From Methanobrevibacter sp. (GTDB lineage Archaea > Methanobacteriota > Methanobacteria > Methanobacteriales > Methanobacteriaceae): 64,000 nt of DNA. The stretch covers positions 1 through 64,000 of the forward strand of contig JALFJX010000004.1 in assembly GCA_022775905.1 (NCBI GenBank). Reading direction: 5' to 3'. Under the pieces are notes generated by a model. The model made no database searches, was not told the DNA's origin, and saw nothing but the letters and a program-made list of their open reading frames with translations. Shown here piece by piece: positions 54,226 to 63,808 of the stretch. Position numbers and translations under genes: made by a program. Every line of letters begins with the position of its first letter. Within the stretch, counting starts at the first letter, position 1.

Positions 54226-56373
54226 TTAAAGTATCATTGAAAGATTAATTCTATTTCTGTTCAAATCAACATCTAAAACTTTAACATCAACAATATCTCC
54301 AACACTTACAATATCCAGTGGATGTTTTACAAATTTATCTGCAACTAATTGTGATATGTGGACTAATCCATCCTGATGAACCCCAATATCTACAAATGCT
54401 CCAAAATCAACGATATTTCTTACAGTTCCTTGCATTATCATGCCTATTTCTAAATCTTCAATTGACAACACATTTTTTCTAAGCATTGGTTTTGGCATAT
54501 CATCACGAGGGTCACGACCAGGTTTTTTAAGTTCTTTAATAATGTCCTTAAGTGTTTCTTGACCGATATCCAATTCTTCTGAAATTTCTTCAAGGTTAAT
54601 ATTATCCAGTTTTAAATTGGAACTTCCAATATCCTCTACACTGTAATTAAGTTTTTTGAGCAATTTGTAGGTAGCATCATATGATTCTGGATGTATTGTA
54701 GTATTATCAAGGGGATATTCTGGATTATTGACTTTAATAAATCCTGCACATTGTTCATATGTTTTTTTACCGAGTTTTTTAACTTTTAACAATTCTTTTC
54801 TAGAGTTAAAACTTCCATTTTCCTCTCTGTAGTTTATGATATTTTTTGCAGTAGTATTTCCAATTCCAGAAACGTAATTGAGTAAGCTTACAGAGGCAGT
54901 GTTCAGGTCAACTCCCACTTCGTTTACTACCTTTTCAACAACTCCTGTTAATGATTCTGTCAGTTGTTTTTGGTTCATGTCATGCTGGTACTGGCCGACA
55001 CCAATTGATTTAGGGTCAATTTTTACAAGTTCCGCCAATGGGTCTTGAAGTCTTCTTGCAATTGAAACAGCACTTCTTTCACCTTCTGTAAAGTCAGGGA
55101 ATTCTTCATCAGCATATTTTGAAGCTGAATAAACAGATGCACCTGCTTCATTTACGATAATGTATTCCACATTAGTGTTTTTGATTATTTTTGCAACAAT
55201 TTCTTCAGATTCTCTTGATGCAGTTCCATTTCCAATAGCTATCACGTTAATGTTGTATTTTTCAATTAATTCACGCACGGTTTTAATTGATTCTGCAACT
55301 TTATTTTGTGGCTGTGTTGGATAGATTAATGCAGTATCAAGAACTTTACCTGTTTCATCGATAATTGCTAACTTACAGCCTGTTCTAAAAGCAGGGTCCC
55401 AGCCTAAAATGGTTTTTCCAACAAGTGGGCTTTCCATCAATAGCTGATTTAAGTTTTTTGCAAATACTTCAATTGATTTTTCTTCAGCTTTTTCAGTAAG
55501 GTAATTTCTAATCTCACGTTCAATTGCAGGGGATATTAGTCTTTTATAAGCATCTACAACAGATTCTTTTATAATTGGTGTTGTATTAGGGTTATATTCA
55601 ATTTTATGAGGATTATTGGATACATTTTTTAGGATGTGTCTGTTTAGATATTCAATTATCTCGTCACTATCACAGGTTATTTTTCCTTTAATGACTCCTT
55701 CTTTTTCAGCTCTGTTTATTGCTAAAATCCTGTGCGGAGGTATCTTTTTGATGTTTTCTGAATAATTGTAGTAAAGATCATATTCAGTGGATTCTTCTTT
55801 ATTTTTTGCTTTTGTTTCAATCTGACCTGTATAGAAAGTGTTTTGTCTGATTTTCTTTCTGAATTCAGAATTATCTGAAATTTCTTCAGCTATAATGTCT
55901 TGTGCACCCTGAATAGCATCTTCTGCAGTTTTCACTTCTTCTGTTATGTAGTTTTCAGCAAGGTTTTTAATATTTTCATTAGTTTCCTGTTTTAATATTA
56001 CTAAAGCCAAAGGTTCAAGACCTTTTTCACGTGCTTTTGTTGCTCTTGTCTGTTTTTTACTTTTATAAGGGCGGTATAAATCTTCAAGTTCAACTAAAGT
56101 GCTGGCATTTTGGATTTTGGTTTTTAGGCTGTCGTCTAATTTTCCAAGTTCATTTATTCTTTTTATGATTTTTTCTTTCTTATCTTCTAAATTTCTAAGG
56201 TATTTTAACCTTTCATCAAATTTTCTTAATGTTGTATCATTTAAAGAACCAGTAACATCTTTTCTATATCTTGCAATAAATGGGATGGTATTTCCTTCAT
56301 CAATTAAGTTGATTACTTTTTTAACTTGCCAATTAGATAGGTTCAATTCTTTTTCTAGTGTTTTAGCTATCAT
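54226..56373 (-). CDS. Tex-family RNA-binding protein
   Basis: Transcription accessory factor of 715 residues. The usual order is seen: an N-terminal helical Tex domain (about 1-230), a YqgF/RNase H-like domain with GWDPAFRTGCKLAIID (near 325), a helix-hairpin-helix unit (LNYVSGIGNTTAKNIINYRE, near 500), and a C-terminal S1 domain (GTVRNIVDFGAFVDIGVHQDGLVHISQL, near 650). It binds single-stranded nucleic acids. No SD is obvious. Rare in archaea compared with bacteria, so an origin by transfer is possible but not shown. Confidence 0.92.
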   Translation of the reverse strand: MIAKTLEKELNLSNWQVKKVINLIDEGNTIPFIARYRKDVTGSLNDTTLRKFDERLKYLRNLEDKKEKIIKRINELGKLDDSLKTKIQNASTLVELEDLYRPYKSKKQTRATKAREKGLEPLALVILKQETNENIKNLAENYITEEVKTAEDAIQGAQDIIAEEISDNSEFRKKIRQNTFYTGQIETKAKNKEESTEYDLYYNYSENIKKIPPHRILAINRAEKEGVIKGKITCDSDEIIEYLNRHILKNVSNNPHKIEYNPNTTPIIKESVVDAYKRLISPAIEREIRNYLTEKAEEKSIEVFAKNLNQLLMESPLVGKTILGWDPAFRTGCKLAIIDETGKVLDTALIYPTQPQNKVAESIKTVRELIEKYNINVIAIGNGTASRESEEIVAKIIKNTNVEYIIVNEAGASVYSASKYADEEFPDFTEGERSAVSIARRLQDPLAELVKIDPKSIGVGQYQHDMNQKQLTESLTGVVEKVVNEVGVDLNTASVSLLNYVSGIGNTTAKNIINYREENGSFNSRKELLKVKKLGKKTYEQCAGFIKVNNPEYPLDNTTIHPESYDATYKLLKKLNYSVEDIGSSNLKLDNINLEEISEELDIGQETLKDIIKELKKPGRDPRDDMPKPMLRKNVLSIEDLEIGMIMQGTVRNIVDFGAFVDIGVHQDGLVHISQLVADKFVKHPLDIVSVGDIVDVKVLDVDLNRNRINLSMIL

Positions 56374-56501
56374 TTTTTCACTTAAATTAATTAAATATAT
56401 TTAATGTTATTTTTGAGTTTTATTTAATCTTTCTATTATCAATTTATATGTTATAAAAAATAAAATTAATAATAATAGTAATTTGTTGATGGAGAATTTT
56501 A

Positions 56502-58202
56502 ATGTATTGGTTTTTTGTAATTCTTTCTTTTTTGCTTGCGAGTATAAAAACTCAAAAACCTAAGTATCAAAAAGTTTCAGTTATCATTCCCGCATATAAT
56601 GAAGAAGAAACTGTTGCTAATGTTGTAGGGGTAGTCAAGAAAGTATCTTTTGTTGATGAGATTATCGTTGTTAATGATGGGTCATCTGATAATACCGAAG
56701 CAGAAGCTCTAAAAGCCGGAGCTATTGTAATCAACCATGAAGTCAACAAGGGAAAAGGTGAAGCTTTACAAACCGGATACAAGGAATCTGAATGTGATAT
56801 TATTGCATTTATTGATGCAGATATTCATAATTTGACTTCCAATAAAGTTGAAGCTATGATTAAACCTATTTTAGATGGAAAAACTGATATTACTAAAACT
56901 AAATTCTCTCGTGCAAGTGGCCGTGTCACTGAACTCACTGCTAAACCGTTACTTAACTTTTTCTTCCCGGAAATTTCATTTGAGCAGCCATTAAGCGGTC
57001 AGTTTGCAGCACGTAAGGATGTATTAAGGAAAATTAATTTTGAAAGTGATTATGGTGTGGATGTTGGTATTGTTATTGATGCTGATGTTCAGGGAATTTC
57101 AATCATGGAGGTTGACATTGGTGCTATTGAGCATGACATGTCTCCGCTTTCTGATTTGAATTTAATGGCTAATGAGGTTGTAAGAACTATTATCGGTCGT
57201 GCTAATAAGTACGGAAGAGTAACAATGATTGATGATATCGGGTATTATATCAGAATGTCCATTGTTGGTTTATCTTTAGTTATTCTCGGTTTATTTACAA
57301 TATTCTTCGTAAGATTTGTACCATTAGCTATCGGGGTTATAATCTCTATCCTTGGTCTTTTAATTGCAATATTCTATATTTTCAAAGTTATTATTCAATC
57401 AATTGTAATGTTTAAAAAGACACCTGGCCGTAGTTTAATAAAATCTTTTGTTAAAATTCATTTTCCAATGATTATCTCTATTATTATTTTGCTTTTAATG
57501 ATTTCAACATTTATTGGTGCGGCTCACTTTGACCATGGTGTTTTATCAATTGAACCTAATTCAAGAAATTTAATTATTTATGCGGATAATTCACCAAGAT
57601 ATGATGCCATTTCTGTTAGGGGACCATATACAGTTGATGCAGCTATTGAAAATGAATCAGATCAAATACGTATGCCTTCGGATGCTATGATGACATTGGG
57701 TGCAACTGTTAATGATACTATTAAAATTGGTGAGGATGTTTATAAAATCAATGAAACTAGATTTGGCGAGCCTGATGTTTTAAGATTACCTCATGATGCT
57801 AAAAAGGTATTATATGTTTCAGATGGAGATGTAATTCAGGATAGTCGCCTAAAAGATGTCTTTGAAGGTTCCGTTATTACTCATACTCATGAATTGGAAA
57901 ATAATGCAACTACTAAAGAAAAGTACACTGTCGGATCTGTAGACAGAAATTCTTCTGTATTTGAAATACTACTTGACAATGAGTCTATTGGAAGTTCATT
58001 TGGTACTTTTAAGTATGGTGAAACCTACAGCATTTCCGTTGATGGGGAGTACATAACTTCATTTGATTATAAGAATAATTTGACTAAAACATTTAAAAGC
58101 AATGATCATACTGTAAAAATAGTATTTATGGATACAAATTCCACTTCAATCAAACAGTTCAATAATGCAAATCAAGGCAATTTCCTTGATTTTAGTTTTT
58201 AA
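56502..58202 (+). CDS. Membrane glycosyltransferase family 2 with large C-terminal ectodomain
   Basis: A 566-residue protein. A short N-terminal membrane segment is followed by a GT-A domain (about 25-230) with VSVIIPAYNEEETV, DEIIVVNDGSSDNT, the metal-binding FIDADIH and a GQFAARKDVL acceptor loop. Three membrane helices follow (about 252-272, 275-300, 322-345). The last 210 residues face outside, with predicted strands and several Asn-x-Thr/Ser sequons. The ectodomain matches no family I recognise. Likely a lipid- or polyprenyl-linked sugar transferase at the cell envelope. SD GGAG. Confidence 0.85.
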   Translation: MYWFFVILSFLLASIKTQKPKYQKVSVIIPAYNEEETVANVVGVVKKVSFVDEIIVVNDGSSDNTEAEALKAGAIVINHEVNKGKGEALQTGYKESECDIIAFIDADIHNLTSNKVEAMIKPILDGKTDITKTKFSRASGRVTELTAKPLLNFFFPEISFEQPLSGQFAARKDVLRKINFESDYGVDVGIVIDADVQGISIMEVDIGAIEHDMSPLSDLNLMANEVVRTIIGRANKYGRVTMIDDIGYYIRMSIVGLSLVILGLFTIFFVRFVPLAIGVIISILGLLIAIFYIFKVIIQSIVMFKKTPGRSLIKSFVKIHFPMIISIIILLLMISTFIGAAHFDHGVLSIEPNSRNLIIYADNSPRYDAISVRGPYTVDAAIENESDQIRMPSDAMMTLGATVNDTIKIGEDVYKINETRFGEPDVLRLPHDAKKVLYVSDGDVIQDSRLKDVFEGSVITHTHELENNATTKEKYTVGSVDRNSSVFEILLDNESIGSSFGTFKYGETYSISVDGEYITSFDYKNNLTKTFKSNDHTVKIVFMDTNSTSIKQFNNANQGNFLDFSF

Positions 58203-58213
58203 AAAAATAGTAT

Positions 58214-58248
58214 ATAAATCTAAAAAGAATAATCTCTTTTAGATTTAT
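58214..58248. terminator. Bidirectional hairpin between the glycosyltransferase and mmp11 genes
   Basis: Perfect 12-bp arms ATAAATCTAAAA (58214-58225) and TTTTAGATTTAT (58237-58248), 11-base loop, between convergent stops with A/T runs on both sides. Confidence 0.6.
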
Positions 58249-59180
58249 TTATCATAAGCTTTTACTGCTTCTTCAACATCGTCATAAAGACCTAAAGCAG
58301 CAAGTGCACCAACTTTTCCTTGTTCGCCAGTAACTGCAATTAATGGAATATTTAATTCTTTTGCAACTGTTTCAGCAGTTTCAACTTCCATCATTCCAGA
58401 TTTTGTAGCTATGGAATATTCTCTTAGTTTTTCAGGAATATCTAAACCTTCTAAAATAGCTATTGCTGTTTTATCGGATAAGGTATCTCTTTTAAGAATT
58501 TCAATAACTCTATTTATCAAATCTTCTTTTTTGGATTCTTCAACAGCGAATGTTAAAGCAATTGATACACAATTTTGAGTTTTATGTGGGTTGTGCGGGT
58601 ATAATTGGACAATAATGTGATCTAAGTATTCAAAACCTTCATTTGCAAGTTCAACACCTAAATTATGTGCCATGGTCCAAGTAGCTCCAGCATCTTTAAC
58701 GTCAGTATCGTCAACACCAATAACTACTTTTTCAAGTTTCGGGGTAACAACTGTAGCTTTTCCAGCTTTTGAACCGCCTCCAACTTGGATAAGTTCAATG
58801 TATTTGACACCTTCACCCATTCCTCTGCACATTCCAGCTCCAACACCAGCACCTGCAAGTCCACTGTGGGTTACTTTAACTTCATCGCCATCAATAACGA
58901 TTTCATCAATTCCAGCTGCGTTAAAACTTGCTTTAAGGTCTAATGGTGCTTTCCCAACATGACATTTGTAAACATGTTTGTTACCGTCACGGTATGCTGA
59001 ATCAATTAACTCAGAATTATTTCTGTATTGATTTAATAACCAATGGGATCCAGAAATACATGGATGGTATTCAACGAGTTCTACTTTATCACCATCTACC
59101 ATTGTCAATACTTTTTTGTATGGAGCAATCCATGGATCATCAAATCTTTCTTTTAATTCTTCAGGTTTTAAGATTTCCAT
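58245..59180 (-). CDS. Methanogenesis marker protein 11 (TiaS-related)
   Basis: Conserved protein of methanogens (about 311 residues) with no proven role. The C-terminal half carries VIGVDDTDVKDAGATWTMAHNLG (near residue 170), the signature of the TiaS/DUF1743 ATP-binding domain that makes agmatidine in tRNA-Ile2, but the OB and zinc parts of TiaS are lacking. The first half has SGLAGAGVGAGMCRGM. The start is set at the ATG after the ribH stop; a longer frame overlaps ribH. It follows ribH and leuCDB on the same strand, which does not reveal its function. Confidence 0.88.
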   Translation of the reverse strand: MEILKPEELKERFDDPWIAPYKKVLTMVDGDKVELVEYHPCISGSHWLLNQYRNNSELIDSAYRDGNKHVYKCHVGKAPLDLKASFNAAGIDEIVIDGDEVKVTHSGLAGAGVGAGMCRGMGEGVKYIELIQVGGGSKAGKATVVTPKLEKVVIGVDDTDVKDAGATWTMAHNLGVELANEGFEYLDHIIVQLYPHNPHKTQNCVSIALTFAVEESKKEDLINRVIEILKRDTLSDKTAIAILEGLDIPEKLREYSIATKSGMMEVETAETVAKELNIPLIAVTGEQGKVGALAALGLYDDVEEAVKAYDK

Positions 59181-59188
59181 GTAATCAT

Positions 59189-59611
59189 CTATTCGTCTAA
59201 TTCGCTTAATCTGTCGCACATTTTAATAGCTGCTTCAACTGCACTTTTTGCGTTTTTAACACGTCTGTGAGCATCTAATCTGGTCATACCAGGACCAGTG
59301 ATACCAAGTGCTACTGGAGTGTCATATTCTAATGCTAAATCAGCGATTTTACGAGAAGCATGTTGTGCTACGATTTGATCGTGGTCAGTTGCACCTTCGA
59401 TTACTGCACCTAAGGTTACAAGAGCATCGTATTTTCCTGATTTTAATAATTTTTTAATTACAAGTGGCATATCGAATACACCAGGAACAGCGACTACTTT
59501 TGTAATTTTGCATCCTCTATTTTTTGCTTCTGCTTTTGCGAGTTCTAACATCATTTGTGTAATATCATAATTAAATTCTGCAACTACTGCTGCTATTTCA
59601 TATCTTGCCAT
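59189..59611 (-). CDS. ribH: 6,7-dimethyl-8-ribityllumazine synthase
   Basis: Penultimate riboflavin enzyme, joining the pyrimidine with the RibB product. At 140 residues it has EFNYDITQMM near residue 12, PGVFDMPLVIKKL near 44 (substrate loop), LGAVIEGATDHDQIVAQHA near 72 (catalytic His in the DHD region) and a GITGPGMTRLDA C-terminal part. SD GAGGTAG. It is separated from ribB/ribK by about 31 kb and lacks a riboswitch of its own, so flavin control is split. Confidence 0.95.
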   Translation of the reverse strand: MARYEIAAVVAEFNYDITQMMLELAKAEAKNRGCKITKVVAVPGVFDMPLVIKKLLKSGKYDALVTLGAVIEGATDHDQIVAQHASRKIADLALEYDTPVALGITGPGMTRLDAHRRVKNAKSAVEAAIKMCDRLSELDE

Positions 59612-59634
59612 TTTATCTACCTCTATAATTTTAT

Positions 59635-59748
59635 TTACATGCTTCCACTAAATAATATGAGCATGAATCCTGCAACTCCACTTAATACCATAATGAATAT
59701 GATAAAGAGTGCTGCAAATTGAATTTTGGTTAATTTTTTGAAATCCAT
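59635..59748 (-). CDS. 37-residue single-span membrane protein
   Basis: A short frame not overlapping neighbours: MDFKKLTKIQ followed by a single hydrophobic helix of about 25 residues and a SGSM end. GGAGAG lies 8 bases before the ATG, which is good evidence of translation. It sits between leuB (17 bp upstream) and ribH (23 bp downstream) on one transcript. No family recognised; the basic head suggests an N-in membrane microprotein. Confidence 0.65.
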   Translation of the reverse strand: MDFKKLTKIQFAALFIIFIMVLSGVAGFMLILFSGSM

Positions 59749-59765
59749 TGAATTTCTCTCCATTT

Positions 59766-60773
59766 TTATAAATTATTTTTAACTTCCTCAGCTAGTTCCA
59801 TAGTGGTAGCAGAACCACCTAAATCACCAGTTAAAATATCAGCGTCATTAAGTACTTTTAATATTGCATTATCAAATTTATCTGCTGCTTCATTTTCACC
59901 AAGATATCTGAGCATCATGATAGCTGAAAGCATCATTGCAATAGGATTAGCCTTGCCTTGACCAGCAATATCCGGTGCTGAACCATGAACAGGTTCAAAT
60001 AATGCTGCATCTTCACCAATATTTGCGGATGGAATTAAACCAAGTCCTCCAACAAGACCAGCGCCTTCATCAGAAAGTATATCTCCGAAAAGATTGGTTG
60101 TCACAATAACATCAAAGCTTTCAGGTTTTGTAATAAGATACATTGCTGTTGCATCTACATAATAATCCTCGGTTGCAATTTCAGGATATCTTTTAGCAAC
60201 TTCATAGAATACTTCTTTGAATAATCCATCACTTTTTTTCAATACATTAGCTTTGTGAACACCAGTTACTTTATTTTTGTTATTTTCTTTTGCATATTTA
60301 AATGCATAGTCAATAATGTGTTCTTCTGCTTCACGGGTAATAATACGTCTAGCTACTGCACCTTTGTCAGTATAGCTCTCTTCACCTGCAATATATAGTC
60401 CTTCTGTATTTTCACGCACTATCATAAAGTCTATATCATCAGATAATGAGTTTGTATTAGGATATGCTTTTACAGGTCTTAAGTTAGCAAACATTTTCAT
60501 TTCTTGACGTATTTTTACAATTACGTCAGCTGCAGTCTCACCTGCTGCACCAAATAAACAAGCATCAGATTCTCTAATGATATCCAAGGTTTTTGTAGGT
60601 AATGCAGTACCGTTTTTTTCAAGGCATTCATCACCTGCTTCACCGTAAACATAATCAAAATCGATGTCTAAAGCATCTAAAACATATATTGCTGCTTTCA
60701 TTACTTCATTACCTATTCCATCACCTGGAATAACAGCAATTTGATATTTATCTTTTGTTTTTGAGGTATTCAA
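59766..60773 (-). CDS. leuB: 3-isopropylmalate dehydrogenase (LeuB/AksF type)
   Basis: NAD-dependent beta-decarboxylating dehydrogenase, 335 residues. AVIPGDGIGNEVM near residue 13, RENTEGLYIAGEE near 115, GVHKANVLKKSDGLF near 170, DATAMYLI, NLFGDILSDEGAGLVGG near 230, and EPVHGSAPDIAGQGKANP near 272 are typical. The TTG start has GGTGG five bases upstream and lies inside the leuD end. Third gene of leuC-leuD-leuB. Methanogens also use close relatives for coenzyme B (homoisocitrate); given a leuD of isopropylmalate type, leucine synthesis is the likely job. Confidence 0.88.
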   Translation of the reverse strand: MNTSKTKDKYQIAVIPGDGIGNEVMKAAIYVLDALDIDFDYVYGEAGDECLEKNGTALPTKTLDIIRESDACLFGAAGETAADVIVKIRQEMKMFANLRPVKAYPNTNSLSDDIDFMIVRENTEGLYIAGEESYTDKGAVARRIITREAEEHIIDYAFKYAKENNKNKVTGVHKANVLKKSDGLFKEVFYEVAKRYPEIATEDYYVDATAMYLITKPESFDVIVTTNLFGDILSDEGAGLVGGLGLIPSANIGEDAALFEPVHGSAPDIAGQGKANPIAMMLSAIMMLRYLGENEAADKFDNAILKVLNDADILTGDLGGSATTMELAEEVKNNL

Positions 60774-61227
60774 TTAAACCACCTTGTTCTAATATTTCTA
60801 ACATGAATGGAGGTAATTTTTTAAAGGTTATTTCTTCTCCATTTTGAGATTTTATGGTTGCATTTTCCATATCCACTTCAATCTCTTCTCCATCTTCTAT
60901 AAGTTTACTGATTCCTGGAGCTTCTAAAAGTGGAATTCCAACATTTGTAGCATTTCTATAAAAGATTCTTGCAAAAGATTCGGCAATTACAGCAGAGACT
61001 CCGGCACCTTTAAGTGCTATTGGAGCATGTTCTCTTGAAGATCCGCATCCAAAGTTAGTTCCTGCAACAATAAAATCTCCTTTTTTACATTTTTTATTGA
61101 AGTCAGGATCCAAACCTTCCATACAATGTTGGGATAATCTTTCTTCATCAGTATAAATCAAGTATCTTCCTGGGACAATGATGTCTGTATCAATGTCATT
61201 TCCGAATTTCCATGCTGTTCCTTTCAT
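60748..61227 (-). CDS. leuD: 3-isopropylmalate dehydratase small subunit
   Basis: Swivel-domain subunit, about 159 residues, that completes the isomerase with LeuC. The start [22 protein letters not shown] and the [22 protein letters not shown] substrate loop are typical. The residues after GR read YLIY; in the Methanocaldococcus pair, isopropylmalate isomerase has a hydrophobic YL-x-Y/M loop and homoaconitase an Arg-bearing loop, so isopropylmalate is favoured. ATG at 61227 is chosen for GGAG eight bases upstream; a GTG 9 bp earlier is the alternative. Confidence 0.9.
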   Translation of the reverse strand: MKGTAWKFGNDIDTDIIVPGRYLIYTDEERLSQHCMEGLDPDFNKKCKKGDFIVAGTNFGCGSSREHAPIALKGAGVSAVIAESFARIFYRNATNVGIPLLEAPGISKLIEDGEEIEVDMENATIKSQNGEEITFKKLPPFMLEILEQGGLIEYLKNKR

Positions 61228-61232
61228 ATTAA

Positions 61233-62477
61233 TCACTCCGGAGCCACAATTCTTCCTTCAATTGCTGAAGCGGCAGCAACAGCAGCAGAGGATAAGAATA
61301 CTTTTCCATCAGGACTTCCTTGTCTTCCTTTAAAGTTTCTGTTAGATGTTGAAAGACTTACTTCACCAGGTCCAATAATTCCTGTATGGCCTCCAAGACA
61401 TGGGCCACAACATGGAGCAGATACAAGCGCTCCAGCTTCAACAAATATTTTGATTAGTCCTTCATCTAATGCTTGCATGTAAATTTCTCTAGATGCTGGA
61501 ATAACTAACATTCTAGTATCTTTAGCTACTTTATTTCCTTTCAATATTTTAGCCGCATCTCTCAAATCGCTTAATCTACCATTGGTACAAGATCCTAAGA
61601 ATACTTGGTCGATCTCTTGGTCAACTTCACTTATTGGTTTTACATTATCTACATTGTGAGGACAAGCGATTTGTGGCTCTAAGTCACTTACATCAATGTC
61701 AATTACATTAAGTGAAGATGAATCTAAATCAGTTTTAAATATTTTATAAGGTTTATTAGAATGTTTTTCAACATAATCAATTGTTTTTTGGTCAGGTTCT
61801 ACTAAACCAGTTTTTCCACCCATTTCAATTGCCATATTACATAATACCATTCTATCTGAAATACTCATATTTGATATGGTTTCACCGGCAAATTCACAGG
61901 CTTTGTAAGTTGAACCGTCCGCACCCACTTTTCCAATGATATTCAAAATAACATCTTTAGCGTGGACATTTTCTTTTAAATCTCCAGTAATATTGAATCT
62001 GTTGGTTTCAGGTACTTTTAACCATAAATTACCTTCGGCAAATACCATTGCCATATCTGTTGATCCAATCCCTGTTGAAAATGCACCTAATGCTCCATGG
62101 GTACAGGTATGTGAGTCTGCACCTACAATGACTTCTCCAGGCACTACATGTCCTTTTTCAGGTAAGATTTGGTGACAAACTCCTGCATTAACATCATAAA
62201 AGTTTTCGATGTTGTATTTTTTAACAAATTCTCTCATTATTATATGATTATTAGCTGAGTCGATAGAATCTGCTGGAACCTGATGATCGAAAGGAATGAC
62301 AATCTTTGATGCATCCCAAACATTTTCAGCTCCAATTTTTTCAAAAGATTCTACTGAAAGAGGCCCAGTTAAATCATGAGTCATCGCTACATCAATATTT
62401 GCTATAACTATGTCTCCAGCTTCTACTTTTTCTTTTCCAGAAGCTCTGGCTAATATTTTCTCTGACATTGTTGGCAT
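61233..62477 (-). CDS. leuC: 3-isopropylmalate dehydratase large subunit
   Basis: Aconitase-family Fe-S subunit, 414 residues, that isomerises 2- and 3-isopropylmalate. Cluster cysteines are in [13 protein letters not shown] (near residue 293) and [14 protein letters not shown] (near 355), with [23 protein letters not shown] near 121 supplying substrate contacts. Length fits the archaeal two-subunit type. SD GAGGTTTATATT. The leuD start lies 6 bp upstream of its stop. The homoaconitase (HacA) type for coenzyme B cannot be fully excluded from this subunit alone. Confidence 0.9.
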   Translation of the reverse strand: MPTMSEKILARASGKEKVEAGDIVIANIDVAMTHDLTGPLSVESFEKIGAENVWDASKIVIPFDHQVPADSIDSANNHIIMREFVKKYNIENFYDVNAGVCHQILPEKGHVVPGEVIVGADSHTCTHGALGAFSTGIGSTDMAMVFAEGNLWLKVPETNRFNITGDLKENVHAKDVILNIIGKVGADGSTYKACEFAGETISNMSISDRMVLCNMAIEMGGKTGLVEPDQKTIDYVEKHSNKPYKIFKTDLDSSSLNVIDIDVSDLEPQIACPHNVDNVKPISEVDQEIDQVFLGSCTNGRLSDLRDAAKILKGNKVAKDTRMLVIPASREIYMQALDEGLIKIFVEAGALVSAPCCGPCLGGHTGIIGPGEVSLSTSNRNFKGRQGSPDGKVFLSSAAVAAASAIEGRIVAPE

Positions 62478-62599
62478 AATATAAACCTCTTTATTAATGA
62501 TAAATATATATTCATTATAAAATATATAATGATTGCTTTATTTTCAAAAATTTGATTATTTTATAGATTTATATAATATGTTTTTCAAAAATATATAGC

Positions 62600-63808
62600 A
62601 TGAGTAACTCAATTTTTAAAAGATTCAAAAAAAAAGAAGCTCCTGTTATTGAGGAGAAACCTCCTATTTTGGAAGATAGGATCTTTTGGGTTTCAACATT
62701 ACAAAAAGTTGCTTTCCCTGTATTAAACAATTTGGCAAGAGATTCTCTTAAAAAAAACATGCCTATTGAAGCAGTCTCTGCTGAAAGTCATAATATTGCT
62801 TATTTAGATGCTTTTACAAGAGTGTTCAATGGAATTGCACCTTGGTTGGAACTTGGTGTTGATGCTTCTGAAGAAGGAAAAATTCGTGAAAAATACATTT
62901 ATTTAACTTTAAAAGCTATTTCTAATGTTATTAATCCAAAGAGTAATGATTATATTTTTGTTGTAGAACCTAAACAATCTTTAGTTGATGTTGCTTTATT
63001 TGCTCAAGGATTACTCAGAGCTAAAAATCAAATTTGGGTAAATTTACCTATTAAAATTCAAGCTAGAATAATTGGTGAACTTAAACGTACAAGAGTTATT
63101 GCTCCTTATGAAAATCATTGGTTATTATACACTTCAATGATTGAAGCAGCCCTTTTAGAATTCACTGGTGAATGTGATAAGGAACGTTTAGTATATGGTA
63201 TTCGTAAATTTAGGGATGAGCTATATATTGGTGATGCAAAATACTCTGATGGTGAAGAGTTTGAATTAGGTTATTATAACAGTTTATTTATTCATCCTAT
63301 GCTTAATGATATTTTAGGTGTAATGAGAAAATATGGCCTTGAAGATGGTGAATTCTTGGATGTGCAATTAATGAGGTCTTCAAGATTAGCATCTCAACTT
63401 GAAAGGGTTATTTCACCTGAAGGAACTTATCCATTAGTTGGAAAATTCTTATCTTATCGTTGTGGTATTTTCCATTTGATGTCTCAAGCTGCATTGCTTA
63501 AAATATTGCCAAGAAACATCAATCCTACTCAAGTTAGGTCTGCTCTTACAAAAATATTAAGAAATCAATTTGAATCATATAAAAATTTCAATTCACAAGG
63601 ATGGTTGGTTATTGGTTTAAATGGTTCACAAGTGGATATTGCTGATGATAACACAAGCACTGGTACTCTTTATTCCTGTTGTTTCATATTCTTAGCTTTA
63701 GGTTTGGATATGAATGATCAGTTCTGGCAAGCACCGGCTGCAGAATGGAGTAGTCTTAAAGCATGGAGTGGACATCCAATTCAAAAAGATCAATCTATTA
63801 ATTTTTAG
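62600..63808 (+). CDS. DUF2264 family protein
   Basis: A 402-residue soluble protein that matches the DUF2264 family, which is distantly related to alpha/alpha-toroid glycosidases and lyases. After a basic head (SIFKRFKKKEAP) the helices carry FTRVFNGIAPWLELG (near residue 72), NHWLLYTSMIEAALL (near 172) and FELGYYNSLFIHPML (near 213), then PEGTYPLVGKFLSYRCGIFHLMSQAAL near 275. The aromatic-lined core suggests carbohydrate binding. It faces the convergent sugar dehydrogenase gene. Enzymatic role unproven. Confidence 0.8.
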   Translation: MSNSIFKRFKKKEAPVIEEKPPILEDRIFWVSTLQKVAFPVLNNLARDSLKKNMPIEAVSAESHNIAYLDAFTRVFNGIAPWLELGVDASEEGKIREKYIYLTLKAISNVINPKSNDYIFVVEPKQSLVDVALFAQGLLRAKNQIWVNLPIKIQARIIGELKRTRVIAPYENHWLLYTSMIEAALLEFTGECDKERLVYGIRKFRDELYIGDAKYSDGEEFELGYYNSLFIHPMLNDILGVMRKYGLEDGEFLDVQLMRSSRLASQLERVISPEGTYPLVGKFLSYRCGIFHLMSQAALLKILPRNINPTQVRSALTKILRNQFESYKNFNSQGWLVIGLNGSQVDIADDNTSTGTLYSCCFIFLALGLDMNDQFWQAPAAEWSSLKAWSGHPIQKDQSINF

